64,000 nt of DNA from assembly GCF_037975245.1 (NCBI RefSeq), contig NC_092561.1:14259001-14323000 (forward strand). The letters are read 5' to 3'. This DNA comes from Apostichopus japonicus (Eukaryota > Echinodermata > Holothuroidea > Aspidochirotida > Stichopodidae). This document shows, piece after piece, positions 1 through 11,143 of the stretch; position 1 is the stretch's first letter; every line of letters starts with the position of its first letter. The notes beneath the pieces are model-generated. The model saw nothing but the letters and a program-made list of their open reading frames with translations, did not search any database and was not told where the DNA came from. Both the position numbers and the translations under genes were made by a program.

Positions 1-49
1 GTATTCACAGACAATTAGATACCAACCCGTCCATCTAACTTTAGATTAA

Positions 50-546
50 AGGATTGGTTCAGGTGTTTGACATGTCTATTTTGTATGAAAGAGCACAAAA
101 AGACAAAAAGAACAGTGAAGAAACTACCATGAGAGCATGCTCTGTTAAGGAGATGACACTTTGAAGAAACGATTGGTGTAGAAAGACTTACTGTGAGGGT
201 GTGACGTCACATCCTCACTTCCTTAACATTTGTGAAAATATTTCTTTAAAAATTATTTAAATTTTTTAACACATTTGAAATTAATATAATCAAAAATTCT
301 TCAATATATGTTTAATCTCAAATACTTCCTTTGACAAATATGAGATCTCCTGACATATCTTTTGGTTGAAAGTCATGAAATCTCACAAAATATTTAGAGA
401 AAAAAAACAAAGACTTTTCAGGAATGTGAGGATGTGACATCACAGTAGTCAGATTTCAGCAGTTTCTACACAATCTGATAAAACTTTACACTTGAATATC
501 TCTTTAACCGAAAAAGATATTTGAACAGTTTTTTCACCATTGTGTT
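50..546 (+). mobile_element. TTAA-flanked MITE-like element, family A, copy 1 (right end lost)
   Basis: The sequence from about 50 to 546 matches the reverse complement of 41830-42314. The left end follows a TTAA and starts AGGATTGGTTCAGG. Similarity stops at about 546, so this copy lacks the last 70 or so bases, including the right inverted repeat. It contains a full CRE palindrome TGACGTCA at 202-209 and a related GTGACATCAC near 437. No coding capacity is seen, so it is inferred to be non-autonomous. Confidence 0.75.
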
Positions 547-612
547 TCCAGTTGGAAGTCTGACCTCAATATATGACCGTTACTAGCAAATTTTCGAGCA
601 CAGCTACTTGAC

Positions 613-672
613 CCGGAAGTAATTGTTTCGCGCAAATCCGGTTCTACGGACTTCGGTTCGCTACTTCCATGT
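613..672 (+). promoter_or_regulatory. ETS-type promoter sites before a candidate first exon
   Basis: CCGGAAGT at 613-620 is a perfect ETS/GABP site. A second ETS core on the opposite strand (ACTTCC, 663-668) lies just before the ATG at 673. Paired ETS sites within 60 bp of a start codon are common in TATA-less housekeeping promoters. No TATA box is seen. Promoter function is inferred from the motifs and the following open exon. Confidence 0.4.
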
Positions 673-846
673 ATGGATGTAATCGGTAAAATTCGCAAAC
701 ATCCCAATGTCATTCGGGTTTACGAGTATCGTAGCTCGATAAAGGATACTTTAGAGACTCAAATACGATCATTTCCGGAAAGAAACGAAGATTTTACCTA
801 TAGAACAGTGCATTTTCTTATCGACGACCAACGCAAAAACATAAAG
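673..846 (+). CDS. candidate first coding exon of an unrecognised gene
   Basis: An ATG opens 58 codons that end exactly at a strong 5' splice site (AAG|GTAAGT, donor at 847-848), phase 0. The peptide is hydrophilic, rich in Arg, Asp, Glu and Ile, and has no signal peptide or membrane segment. Two ETS sites lie just upstream. I do not recognise the family, and I found no convincing second exon before the decayed copia fragment at 2822. It could be the start of a gene running right, or a chance open frame. The promoter motifs plus a consensus donor are what favour a real exon. Confidence 0.4.
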
Positions 847-2821
847 GTAAGTCAAATCGAGTCGACGTCTATCGTTATGTGACTTTCGCGTCTTAGACAA
901 CTTTTAACCGTAAAAATAGCATTTTTGTAATATATAAGCTTGAATCTTACTCATATTTTTCAGAAAAGTTGTAACTCCCCCGAAAAGTGTGATTTTTTGG
1001 TCAACGAAAATGGTGCTCCTATGTGGTTTTGGTTGCCCCTAATACATGTATCCTAACGTACATAATACACATATACACGAAAGCACCGTATCCTATAACG
1101 TGCAGCCTAGCGCTATATGTCGACTATGATGTAGCTAGTGCTAGATTTGCAACGTCTCGTATTTTTCGTAATCTTTCTATTCGGCATAGATTCCCTTCAT
1201 TTTTTTGGCGTTAATATGGAAAAATCAGGGAGTTGATAAGTCACGGTACTACTTATGGCTACTAAATAGTTAAAATTTAAAAATTCGAGGGCATAGCGGA
1301 CAGTAATATTACTAGTACAAGCCTAGGCTAGCCTATAGGCTTAGTACTTTTGTATTTACTAAAGTAATATACTACGACAAGTTTTACTACAGGTAGGCCC
1401 TAGCCTAGTTTTAGTAATACTAGAATACCTGCATAGTTTAGTCCAATTTTAATAACGGACTAAGGCTTATAACCTTTAGTTCTTAGCCTACGCCTTCTTG
1501 TCCTTGTGTAATAATTCTAAGGGGCCTGTTCTTGAAAAGATTTGGACTGCATAAGATACAATTTAGTATTATTATTATTATACAAAAATTATAAGTAGTA
1601 CTAGTAGACTGCCTTTGTACTATGTATAAGTTAAGATCATGGCTTATTATGAGTTTTATTAAAGCTGGACTGGGTGAAAATTTCCTCCATCCTGGGATCG
1701 GGATCCATTTCAATGTCACTTTGTTACAAGTGTTCAAGACCGTTATTAGATCCATGACTTAAGTCTAGGCCCAATTCCCTATGCTTAATATGTAGTTAGG
1801 TAGAGCAAGATACGTAACACAGAAATAAAACTAGCTTGCTTTATACTGCTTACACTTTATACTTATTGCTATTACAGTTAGACCTACTGCTGGTACTTGA
1901 GAACAATTGCACCTCATAGAGCCATGTAGTTGTACATAGCTACTTATAATTCCAGGTGACTTAAACAATATCAGGGATCATTTTGTGACAACATGTTTTG
2001 CTGTTAACGAGAGTTTACGATCTTTTTATTGTTAAGTTGTTTTCTATGATAGGTACAGTAGTAGAAGTACTTAGTTAGTCATTCACGTACAGTCTTCCCT
2101 ATGTGTGTGTGTGTGTCACACACAGATTTCTCTAAGGTGCTTTCCCATGTATATATGACCAAAAAAAAGTTATTCCCAAAAAGAAGAAAAGTTTCATTCA
2201 CTATTAAATTTGTTTTGTTATGTATAATGACTAACATTGCAAAATGCAGTTCCACTGGTATTAAGTATTAGCCCAGAGAGCTTCCAGAGTTTATTACATC
2301 CCCATGTTTATTATCCTCATATCTGAAGTCTTCATATAAGAGTTTATTTATAGAAATCTGTTAATAAATGTAGTCTCACATTCTATTTAATACTATATAT
2401 CTTTAAGTTCCTAGCTCTGTTATATGTACCCGTAGTAAGAAGGAATGCAGCCTGTGGATCAGTTAAGTGCCTGTTGTTACAACTCTGCTCCAAACTATTG
2501 TTTGTTTAATCAGGTTGTATTATTAGTGTGCTACCTTTAAGCAATTTTGTTTTCTATAAATATGTAATTTACATTTTTCCTCAGTTTCTGTTATACTCTT
2601 ATAGAAAGAACAAGTTGTGTGCAGCAACAGGCTGTAATATACTCAGCAGTCTCATGCCTATTCTCTAGCTAACTCGAACAGGTTATTGGCCCAGACACAT
2701 ACACTGGAAGTTAACTGTGTAGAATAGATTGTTGTTTGGAATTTATGTGCTGATTTTGGAACCATTTCTTGGGAAATGTCGGTACTTAAATTGGTTAATT
2801 TAGTCGTGACAACTGACCAAT
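847..2821. other. non-coding stretch
   Basis: No supported gene. It holds a cluster of TAGGCCTA-like words around 1320-1420 and a short GT repeat near 2104-2118. The remainder is AT-rich unique-looking sequence, possibly intron of the candidate gene starting at 673. Confidence 0.5.
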
Positions 2822-3294
2822 ATGGCTGGAACAACAGAAGATATGACGTGGAAAATTAACAAAATGGATGGCTCGAACTGGCTGACATGGAATTTCCAGA
2901 TGAGACATTTGTTTCTTGCAAAAGACCTGTGGGCTATGAGGATGGCTCAGGAAAGTTGGGGGTTACTGTATGTGAGAAGTAGAAGAGTGCAAACTTGAAA
3001 AAGACACAACTGGCATTTTTCACCATTGTGCTTGCAATAGCATCTAGTCAGCTGGAATTAATTACAACAAGTGACAAACCAAGTGATGCTTAGGATGCCT
3101 TGCGTACTCTGTTCGAAAAGGATTCTCTAACCAACAAAATTCAGCTCAAGAAAAAGTACCTCAGAACTGAAATGGCAGAGGGCAAGTCAGTTGGAAATAA
3201 TTTGAATTATATGAAAGGAATTATGGATCGTTGGGCTGCTATTGGTGCTCCTATTTCTGAAGAAGACCAGGTTGTTAAAGTTATATGTCAAGTT
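2822..3294 (+). pseudogene. decayed Ty1/copia-type Gag fragment
   Basis: From the ATG at 2822 the frame reads a WKINKMDGSNWLTWNFQMR segment, typical of the N-terminus of copia-type Gag (DUF4219/UBN2 region). After stops and frame changes near 2970-3095 it resumes as a DALRTLFEKDSLTNKIQLKK segment followed by a YMKGIMDRWAAIGAPISEED segment. The spacing of the conserved W, the TLFEKD-like helix and the AAIGAPISEEDQV motif matches this family. No protease, integrase, RT or LTRs were found nearby, so this is a broken relic about 470 bp long. Confidence 0.75.
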
Positions 3295-4790
3295 TGGACT
3301 TATTTATTTACTTTCTAGTTTCTACTCTTACCTTTTACTTTTATATATTTGTCTTTTAATTTTAATCTTATGCTATATCTTATGCTATATGTCACAGGTA
3401 TATCTCACCATTTCAAAGTTACAAAACTATCCATCCTGCCACCTGAACTGTTGTTGCTATGTCATGCCTTCACTATGCCACCTTGAAATACCCCTTCCAG
3501 TCATAATGCACTTGACATTGTGTGTGATTTTTTTTCAGACAATATTATTGTATGAAGTCTTCACAGTATGAAGTGTGTTTCATTTCAAGAAGTATTCAAA
3601 TTTTGTTAAGCTATTCCTTCCATTTGAACAAAGTATTTCACTTTGAAGTGATCGAAGTAATTTATATTTCATGCCCATATTTTCACAGGACATTAAAACA
3701 TGTTCTTTCATGGAGAGTGTCACACCAAATGTTTTTGTTTTCTTTTTTCTGTTGCTTAAAGTGCCTTATTGTTACAGTTATAAAATCAATAAAAGACCAG
3801 GCAACTCTATTTCCACTGTTGACTAATGTTCTACTATGCATGTGCAAAAGAAAAAGAAAACAGCCCTACTCAAAATATTTGGTTAGAGTATCCATAGAAC
3901 GTAATGTATCCAAACACGTCCTGTGTACTGAAAGTCCGCTTTTAATTAAAGTCCCCATATGTGGCAAAACCACCTCATCCCTCCAAAATACCCTAACTCT
4001 TCCCAAAGCTGGTGAACATCACACCCATCCCAAAGCTGGGAAACTCAAAACCCTTCCCCAAATCTGCTAAGCACCACATTCCCTCCCCCAAAACCCCTAA
4101 AAACACCACACCCCTCCCCTAAACAACACACCCCTACCCAAGCCACAGTACTTAACTCCAATATTGACAAGTGGTTATGTAGTGTGATACATGAACCAAG
4201 CAAGGATTGGTATTGACTGGAAAACTGTTAACTGATATTTATTGATGAATATAAGCAACAGATGAGTACCCAGCTTTGCAGAATCTCACTGAGTAAGGGC
4301 TACTGTGGAATTATGGTAAGTGGGTAAGTATAAATCATTTGGTATTGTAGGTATAAATCATTCGGAATTGTTGGAAGTTCCTTAGAAAACAACTAGAAAT
4401 AAGGTTTGGCCTAGGCCATGTTACCTTTGTATATTCGACATGTGGTATGACCCCTTCAGTTTGACAACAGACTCAGGAAAATTTGTGTTACCTTAATAGT
4501 TACCACCATTAATTTAGCTAGAAAGGAAACACCATCTCCCTTGCCCCCTCCCCATTTTGTCTCTCTTACCCCTCCCATACGCAGCTCTCAGTAATTTCAC
4601 ATTTTACCTAATCATATATTAGAATTTGGGACAAAATTTCTTCCAAACCTTCGCACAACTTAAATTACGCCACAAAACCTAACATTCCTAATAGACCGTA
4701 CACTAAAGGAATGGGTTCCACTACATTGAAAACGATTTGAGTGAAGTCTTGTCGGTAGTAGCCCATAGCATGCAAATGGCTTGGCGAAAG
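3295..4790. other. non-coding stretch with C/A-rich tract
   Basis: No gene seen. 3975-4145 is a cytosine- and adenine-rich degenerate repeat (variants of CCAAAGCTGG and ACACCCCTCCC). Open frames at 3242-4070 are low-complexity and cysteine/leucine-rich, with no family resemblance. Confidence 0.5.
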
Positions 4791-4802
4791 TCTACCTAAT
4801 TT

Positions 4803-4840
4803 CAAAATGGCGGCGACAGCAACAAAATCGCCGAGTCGAG
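4803..4840 (+). CDS. candidate YY1-type start with short first exon
   Basis: AAAATGGCGGCGAC at 4805-4818 matches the YY1 initiator-type element, in which the motif ATG doubles as a start codon. The frame from 4807 encodes MAATATKSPSRG and reaches a donor-like GAG|GTAATC at 4840/4841. Downstream, CCG|GTAAGT near 5114 is another possible donor. No further exon could be tied to it. It may be a promoter of an unrecognised or non-coding transcript. Confidence 0.3.
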
Positions 4841-4841
4841 G

Positions 4842-5258
4842 TAATCGTTTTGTGACTGGCCGTCTTAGACAACCATTTCACCTAATCTTTACAGCATCAT
4901 GTAGGAGAGTACAAGATCCACAAATGGGAGAACTTTTTTGCTGTAACTCTCTTTCGTTGGTTCGTTTTGACCTATTTTGTGTCAGTTAGGAATACATGTG
5001 TGAGGACGAAGTTGGATTGCAATCGTTGTTTCATAGGTTTTCGTTGATTTTTTCTCGGGTATCTTTGCCCTACCATACATTGGAATTACTTTTAATCCAT
5101 TCTGTGAGGTTCCGGTAAGTTGTAAACTATCAATGTCTGTAAATTCTGTGAGTGAAACGTAGGACCGACTTTACGTAAAATGCGGGCAAATTCAAATTTA
5201 ATGATATGCGTGATCGTTGATCATTCTTCGAGGTCACGGGGTCAGACTCCCAACTGTT
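4842..5258. other. non-coding stretch
   Basis: Unique-looking sequence with no supported feature other than a consensus-like donor (CCGGTAAGT) near 5112. Confidence 0.4.
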
Positions 5259-5317
5259 TCTTTGATTGTCCTCTTTCATATAACATAAACATGTATGACA
5301 ACTGAACCAATCCTTTA
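5259..5317. mobile_element. family A MITE-like solo end, copy 3
   Basis: The sequence ending GAACCAATCC followed by TTTAAG matches the terminal inverted repeat of the element at 41755-42314 (GTCCTCTTTCATATAACAT, then GTATGACAACTGAACCAA). Only one end is present, again bordered by TTAA. Confidence 0.6.
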
Positions 5318-6640
5318 AGAGATCTTTAAGATGAGTATAACCATTCCACTGTTTCTAATCAGCAAACCTTATTATTTCCAAACCAGGCACTGAGTTTACG
5401 CTTAATTTCATCGCTCTTGGTATGATTTTGGTGAACTTAATGGAAGTTAATGATTCTGTCACATCTTCTCTTTGAATAGCAGGCCTCGACAATTATTTTT
5501 AAAGTACTCGCCATTTGGCGACTGTGACTAAATATCTACTCCCCGAAGAGGCAAAATTTATTCTCAATTATTGTCGCTGTTCAAGTCTTCATACTTGTAG
5601 TGTAGTACAAAATATACAACATCAATACTTTCTGTAAACTTAGGTTCTAAGGCAAATACATGGTGCTAAGTACTTGCACATAGATCAATAATATTACTTT
5701 GCAGTATGAAGTTTAAACTTTTTCCACCAATATGTGTAAGTGATGAACAAAGTAAAACATGTTGCAGAATCAATAAACTATATATGCAACTAGGCCTACT
5801 GTATTTTGTCTCCCACAATTCCTAAGAACATCTACTATATTGTCTCAAACAAATAAATGTAAAAACATCTGCAAACATACACTACTGTACAAAGGTACTG
5901 TAGCTTGGCTTCTGTAACATTAGAGCTCCTCTAGTAGGCATATATATATCACATGAAGTTATATTCCACTGTATACAAAATACATGAACTATAACAGAAG
6001 AATATTTAAGACAATCCCAGCAGAAAGTTGCTTGTCAAATCCTTAATTTAGAGCCAATAAATTCTGGTAAGAATGGGACTTCAAAAGGTCATAAAACACA
6101 ATATACCTCCATTTTCAACAGTTCCTAAAGTGTTCATAATATTTTGGAAATTTACAGTAACTTTTGGACCATCATAGTCATCAGCATTTGATTCTGAAAA
6201 ACAAACCTAAACAGGATTCAAATGTACTGAATTAATACGATGAGGAAATATGGAACATTTAGAATTTTCTTGAAGAGAAAACTTGAAGAGAAAAAGCTCA
6301 AATACTGTACGAGAGAAGGCAATATGAAACAAAAATATATGAGAGAAAAACGAATTACCGCATATTGCGTGTGTGTGACAAAAGGCGGGCAAACTAGCGT
6401 AACTAAGGTAAACAATTCGCGGAACTGCTACCCCCGCTAGTGCTTACACAGAAAAAAAACACGGAGCGCGAAACGCTCCCTAAAGCCCCAAAAACCCTCC
6501 CAATTGCAAGAAAAGGATACTCATTGGGCTGCAAGAACCTCTTTTAAAGTCTCCCTAAACCAGTAGATGGTAAAATCTCCAATCCTAAGTAAACGTAAAC
6601 GGACAAATTCCGATGGGAAAAATCCACTCGAAAAATAATG
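5318..6640. other. non-coding stretch
   Basis: AT-rich, no supported gene. Overlapping small open frames around 6207-6440 occur on both strands and look like chance. Confidence 0.5.
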
Positions 6641-6642
6641 AT

Positions 6643-6806
6643 CCAGACACTTTGGATGGTGGAATGAGAAGGAAGGGCGGTGACCGGTGGAGCCGGTCAT
6701 AAAGGGCGCACAGTGTATAAAGGATACCAGGACATTCTAGGCATGGTAGAATAAGGGTGCTAAGGTTGTGGGGAGACAGGTAAGCAAGGAGCGAAGTAAA
6801 TATTTG
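6643..6806 (+). repeat. dispersed CAGGTAAG-tailed repeat, copy 1
   Basis: About 160 bp matching 10978-11143: a CACTTTGGATG start, a GTGACCGG...CCGGTCAT core, GGGCGCACAGTGT, then a shared tail GGGGAGACAGGTAAGC followed by GGAGCGAAGTAAAT. The tail holds a perfect 5' splice-site consensus. No coding potential or terminal repeats were identified. Confidence 0.7.
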
Positions 6807-8120
6807 CAATTCACATTCAACCACCGTCAAATTAGGTCAATGAATATATTTACAGTAATTCTAGCTGCCAGTTTGCTGTGCAGTTTCTGGTTATAATTAC
6901 AGCATAGACCCCCTTGCTTCTATAAAGAAAGATTAGGGCAGTCTTCTCATAAGAAAATATTGGAAATGTCAGTATATAAGCCATTCGCAGTAACACTTTG
7001 TGACAAACTTGTGATCTCTCATACCGATGGATTCTAATTTAAGACTAAAATCAATCGGTTTCCTTTAATTTTGAAAGCAAAGGACAGGTCTATTGGTTTA
7101 CTGACACATCTGTGGACTAATAATCACCAGCTTTATTGCATGGTGTACAACATTTGTTACCTAATGTAACCATGGAAGTATGCACTAACAGCTTGCTAAA
7201 ACTTATATCCATTAATCCAGTATAGTGTATATGTTTGTACACAGTAACAATCTGACTGAATGACATATTGAAGTTGAACACCAGACCATGCAGCCCCTGA
7301 ACAATGCAACAAACCACGAGGCAGCGCGATTTCTATCAGGAACATATAGGGATTGAATCATTTTATTAAACAAATTTTGCCACGAGCGATACAATTTATT
7401 CAATCTTCCGTCCCTTTTCTACTTGAATCACAAATTATATCGTGATTCAATGCTACTGTACCAATTTTTCCTTCAGACGTGTATTATTACTGTACATGTG
7501 GGGATATCCAGTGCAATTTGTAACACTGATGTGCCAGACAACGTTGTGCAAAATAACATCATTAAAGTATAACATTCACGACGACGGGAGCCGTTTGTCT
7601 GGTTCAGTAACGATGACTCACGCGAATATATCACTGAGGTAGATGAGACAATTATTGGAGTCATGCATCAATATATCTGACAGAAGCAATGATCCCTCAA
7701 TTTTTTATTTTATTTTTTGTATTTTTTGTCTCAAAAGTTAGGATATTATAAAATGACAGCTGTTGTGCACACTTTGTAGTCACATACTTCCAGTCACGAT
7801 TTAAGAACAGTATATATTACATCAGTATCAAACCAGATTCGAAAGGGAAAGACAATGGGCGATGACCCTGAGAAGGGTGAGGGGGGTGGGGGGGAGGTGG
7901 CAGTGCTACAATGTTACCGGTTATTAGGCTACTGTAGGTACAGTAGATGGGACGGTACGATAGTAGAGTCAAAAAAGGTATTAGAGAGGAAACGCTGTAG
8001 TCTTCAGGAATAAAATTGACTGGATTTTGATTGTTTTAAATCAGGTTTGTCTGCATTACCTACATATCTGAATTTTCCTGTTGTGACAGACTGGTTTGTT
8101 TCCTGCCTGCACTATTGGAC
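6807..8120. other. non-coding stretch with a G-rich tract
   Basis: No supported gene. 7876-7900 carries several runs of G (GAGGGGGGTGGGGGGGAGG) that could form a G-quadruplex on the plus strand. Confidence 0.4.
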
Positions 8121-8124
8121 TTAA

Positions 8125-8715
8125 AAGCGCAAAGGAATTTTTAAAATGGCTAGAACGTGGGATTTGAACCAGTGTCTGCTGTCAACGGTTCGTTTGTCCA
8201 GGACAAATCAAACTTGCAGTGCTTAAATACTATATGACATGTAGGCTGCATGCAGGGAGCATGCAGGCAAGAGAAATGAATGCATGACCAGAAAAAATTC
8301 AGAAATTTTTATGATGGCTAGAATTTTTATAAAGGATTGGAAGTTTTATAATGGATTTGAACCAGTGTCTGGAGTCAAAGGTTCTCTTTGGCCAGGTCAA
8401 ATCAAACTTGCAGTGCTTAAATACTATATATGACCTGCAGGCTGCATGCAGGGAGCATGCAGGCAAGAGAAATGAATTCATGACCAGAAAAATTCAGAAA
8501 TTTTTATGGTGGCTAGATTTTGTATCATGGGTTTGAAGTTATATAATGGATTTGAACCAGAGTCTGGAGTCAAAGGTTCTTTTTGTCCAGGTCAAATCAA
8601 ACTTGCAGTGCTTAAATACTGTACTGTTTACGAGCTGCAGGCTGCATGCAGGGAGCATGCAGGCAAGAGAAATGCAGGAACAGCACTCAGCAGAAACATT
8701 CAGAATTGTATCTTG
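8125..8715 (+). repeat. three tandem copies of a ~195-bp unit
   Basis: The landmarks TTTGAACCAGTGTCTG (8163, 8355 and a variant near 8552), CAAACTTGCAGTGCTTAAAT, and GCATGCAGGGAGCATGCAGG recur with a period of about 195 bp. The units differ by small indels. Open frames within them are products of the repeat, not genes. Confidence 0.85.
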
Positions 8716-8769
8716 AATGTCGATCCTCAGAAGTACAATGACCAAGTCAGACTGCTATACTGACCATTG

Positions 8770-9440
8770 CATTGCTGATGGACTGATTCTGAAAGATCAG
8801 AGATGGTAATTAATCTGCTGACTGTACATGAATACACGGAAACTACACAGTAGCTAGTTAACTGCTTTTACTATCCTACAATGAGAGTATGTTATACATA
8901 GGATTCATATGTACTACACAGTAGTACATAGGACTGATTCTGACAGTTCAGAGACAGTAGTCTGCTGACTGTACATGTTTATGCATGGATGTACACAGTA
9001 ACAAACTGCTTTCACTATCCTAGACCATGAATGTACAGTATGCACTACTGTACATATAGGGTTCATACTGTATGTACTATACAGTATATACACTGATTCT
9101 GACAATTCAGAGACAGTAGTCTGCTGACTGTACATGTAGAGTATAAATACATGGATACTACACAGTAGCTACTAGCTAACTGCTTTTACTATTTTACCAT
9201 GAAGTATGTACTACTCTATACATAGGATTCCTATGAACTATACAGTACATACTTACTGATTCTGACAATTCAGAGACAGTTGTCTGCTGAAGTGTACATG
9301 TACATGGATACTATACAGTACTGTAGCTAATGTAACTGCTTTCACTATCCTACCATGCAAGTATGTACTATACATGCATACAAACATACATACATGTAGG
9401 ATTCCTATGTACTACTGTATACAGTACTACTTAGTAACTT
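8770..9440 (+). repeat. about four tandem copies of a ~160-bp unit
   Basis: CTGATTCTGACA..TTCAGAGACAG, GTCTGCTGACTGTACATG, CTGCTTTCACTATCCTA and AGGATTC..ATGTACTA recur at about 8780, 8933, 9090 and 9257. The units are rich in the palindromic word TGTACAGTAC. The array directly follows the 195-bp triplication. Confidence 0.8.
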
Positions 9441-10975
9441 TCATGGCATTTGTGTACAAACATTAACAAACCTAAAAGCTCTCAGTGAAAGAGCAGATCT
9501 ACAAGGACATCCATTACAGTCCGGCAATGTTATTAAAATCAGAACAAATAGATACTCTTAGCGTGACATCCTGTTCAAAGAATTGGCAAGTGTCTCATCA
9601 TTATTTAACGGACCAGTTGGTAGATTGCACCTTAAGTAACTCAACGAGGGCTTATTGAAGGTAAATTCCGTAAAGTGGTTAGATATAGGATTGAGCTTCT
9701 AAAGGGTTTGCCCAGATCAGGCAAATCCTCTTAGCAGAGGCTCCAAAGTGTCACTGACATTGTTATTCATTCTCACGACCACCTATCCAGATGAACCCTG
9801 CAGTTTCTCACCAGGAAGCTTCATTTGCCATTTAGGGGCCCTTTTCAAAGCATAACCCATCAAATGAAATAAATTTACCACAAGCAGAGAGTAGTTTAAA
9901 GCTGCTATAGACCGTACTGTAGCTACTGTACTTATCTGATGTCAGATTTATTTTTATTTTTATGTCAGATTTAGTTAAATTCTGTACTGTATGACTACCA
10001 GTCCAATACCCCAAAAAATTATTGTTTTTGTTATTTACCACATAGTAGCCTATGCAGTGTTTGCATACCACTACATTTATGCTAATGAAACAACCACAAA
10101 ACTACCTTAAGTCTGTGTAAATGACTAAATGGGTTTGATGATTAAATTCAGAGGTAATGTAGTGATAAACATGTTAAAATACATTGTTTATCTAAATAAA
10201 AATAATGTGACGGACGTACGCTTGACGGACGTACGTGAAGGACTTACGGAAAATACGTACGTCTGTCACAGCATTTTTGAAAAAATAAAATCAAAGGGAT
10301 TAAAAGCACATTATGTAGTTATTGATTGTTCAAAATGTGCATTGAATTGTAGATGTCTTGAAATCTGGGTACTTCCTTCTGTATGAAATTTTAAAAAATG
10401 TGATTTTTCTGTGATGGACGTACACATGACAAGTGACATTTGTAAAAAAGTTATGCTCAGAAAACTGAAATCCCTGCAACTTTATCTGTTTATAAATTGA
10501 ATCTATATATTATATCACTTTAGCAAATCCAAGAATATTTATTCCTCTGGATATACACAGGCAAAAATTGGCAATTTTTGGGGGGTGATTTTTGTTAGAG
10601 CAAATTTGAGATTTTTTCGATTGACTAATACACACCTTAATCTGCCTGAAAACAATGTGTTCTATGAAAATTAGCTCCCTATTATGAAACTCCAGAGTTT
10701 TAGCTTTCATCTGATACCCTACATGTAATGATTCAACGATTTTTAATTTTTGGTGAAAAGGTTTACTAGTTTACGGAACTGTCCCAAGGACAATTTTACT
10801 TTCCTGAAGGCAGATACATGGATAAATGACCCTTCCAGAGATAATTGCTCCGTAGGGGAGATGAGCTACAGTAAATGCTAATTTTTTCATAATATTTCAT
10901 TTTTATCATATTTCCATATTTATGGCAGCGAAAGTTCCGGACGAATAACGTTCAAGAAAAGACAGACGAAAAGAT
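9441..10975. other. non-coding stretch
   Basis: No supported gene. 10208-10262 holds a cluster of GACGGACGTACG words (three imperfect copies plus ATACGTACGTC). An 85-codon open frame at 10129-10386 spans it but resembles no family. Confidence 0.45.
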
Positions 10976-10977
10976 GC

Positions 10978-11143
10978 ACGATGCTGGCACTTTGGATGAC
11001 CAGTAGAATGATAAGGGCATTGACCGGAGGAGCTGGTCATAGAGGGCGCACAGTGTTGAAAAGGTTACCAGTTCATTCTAGGCACTGTTAGAAGGAGGCG
11101 CTAAGGTTGTGGGGAGACAGGTAAGCGAGGAGCGAAGTAAATT
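10978..11143 (+). repeat. dispersed CAGGTAAG-tailed repeat, copy 2
   Basis: Same order of blocks as 6643-6806: GGCACTTTGGATG, TTGACCGGAGGAGC, GGGCGCACAGTGTTG, ATTCTAGGCA, GGGGAGACAGGTAAGCGAGG, AGCGAAGTAAAT. The splice-donor-like tail CAGGTAAG is intact. Confidence 0.7.

Noticed and set aside
8299-8763. Small frames on both strands with repeated LQAACREHAGKRN.
   Set aside because: They arise from the 195-bp tandem units.
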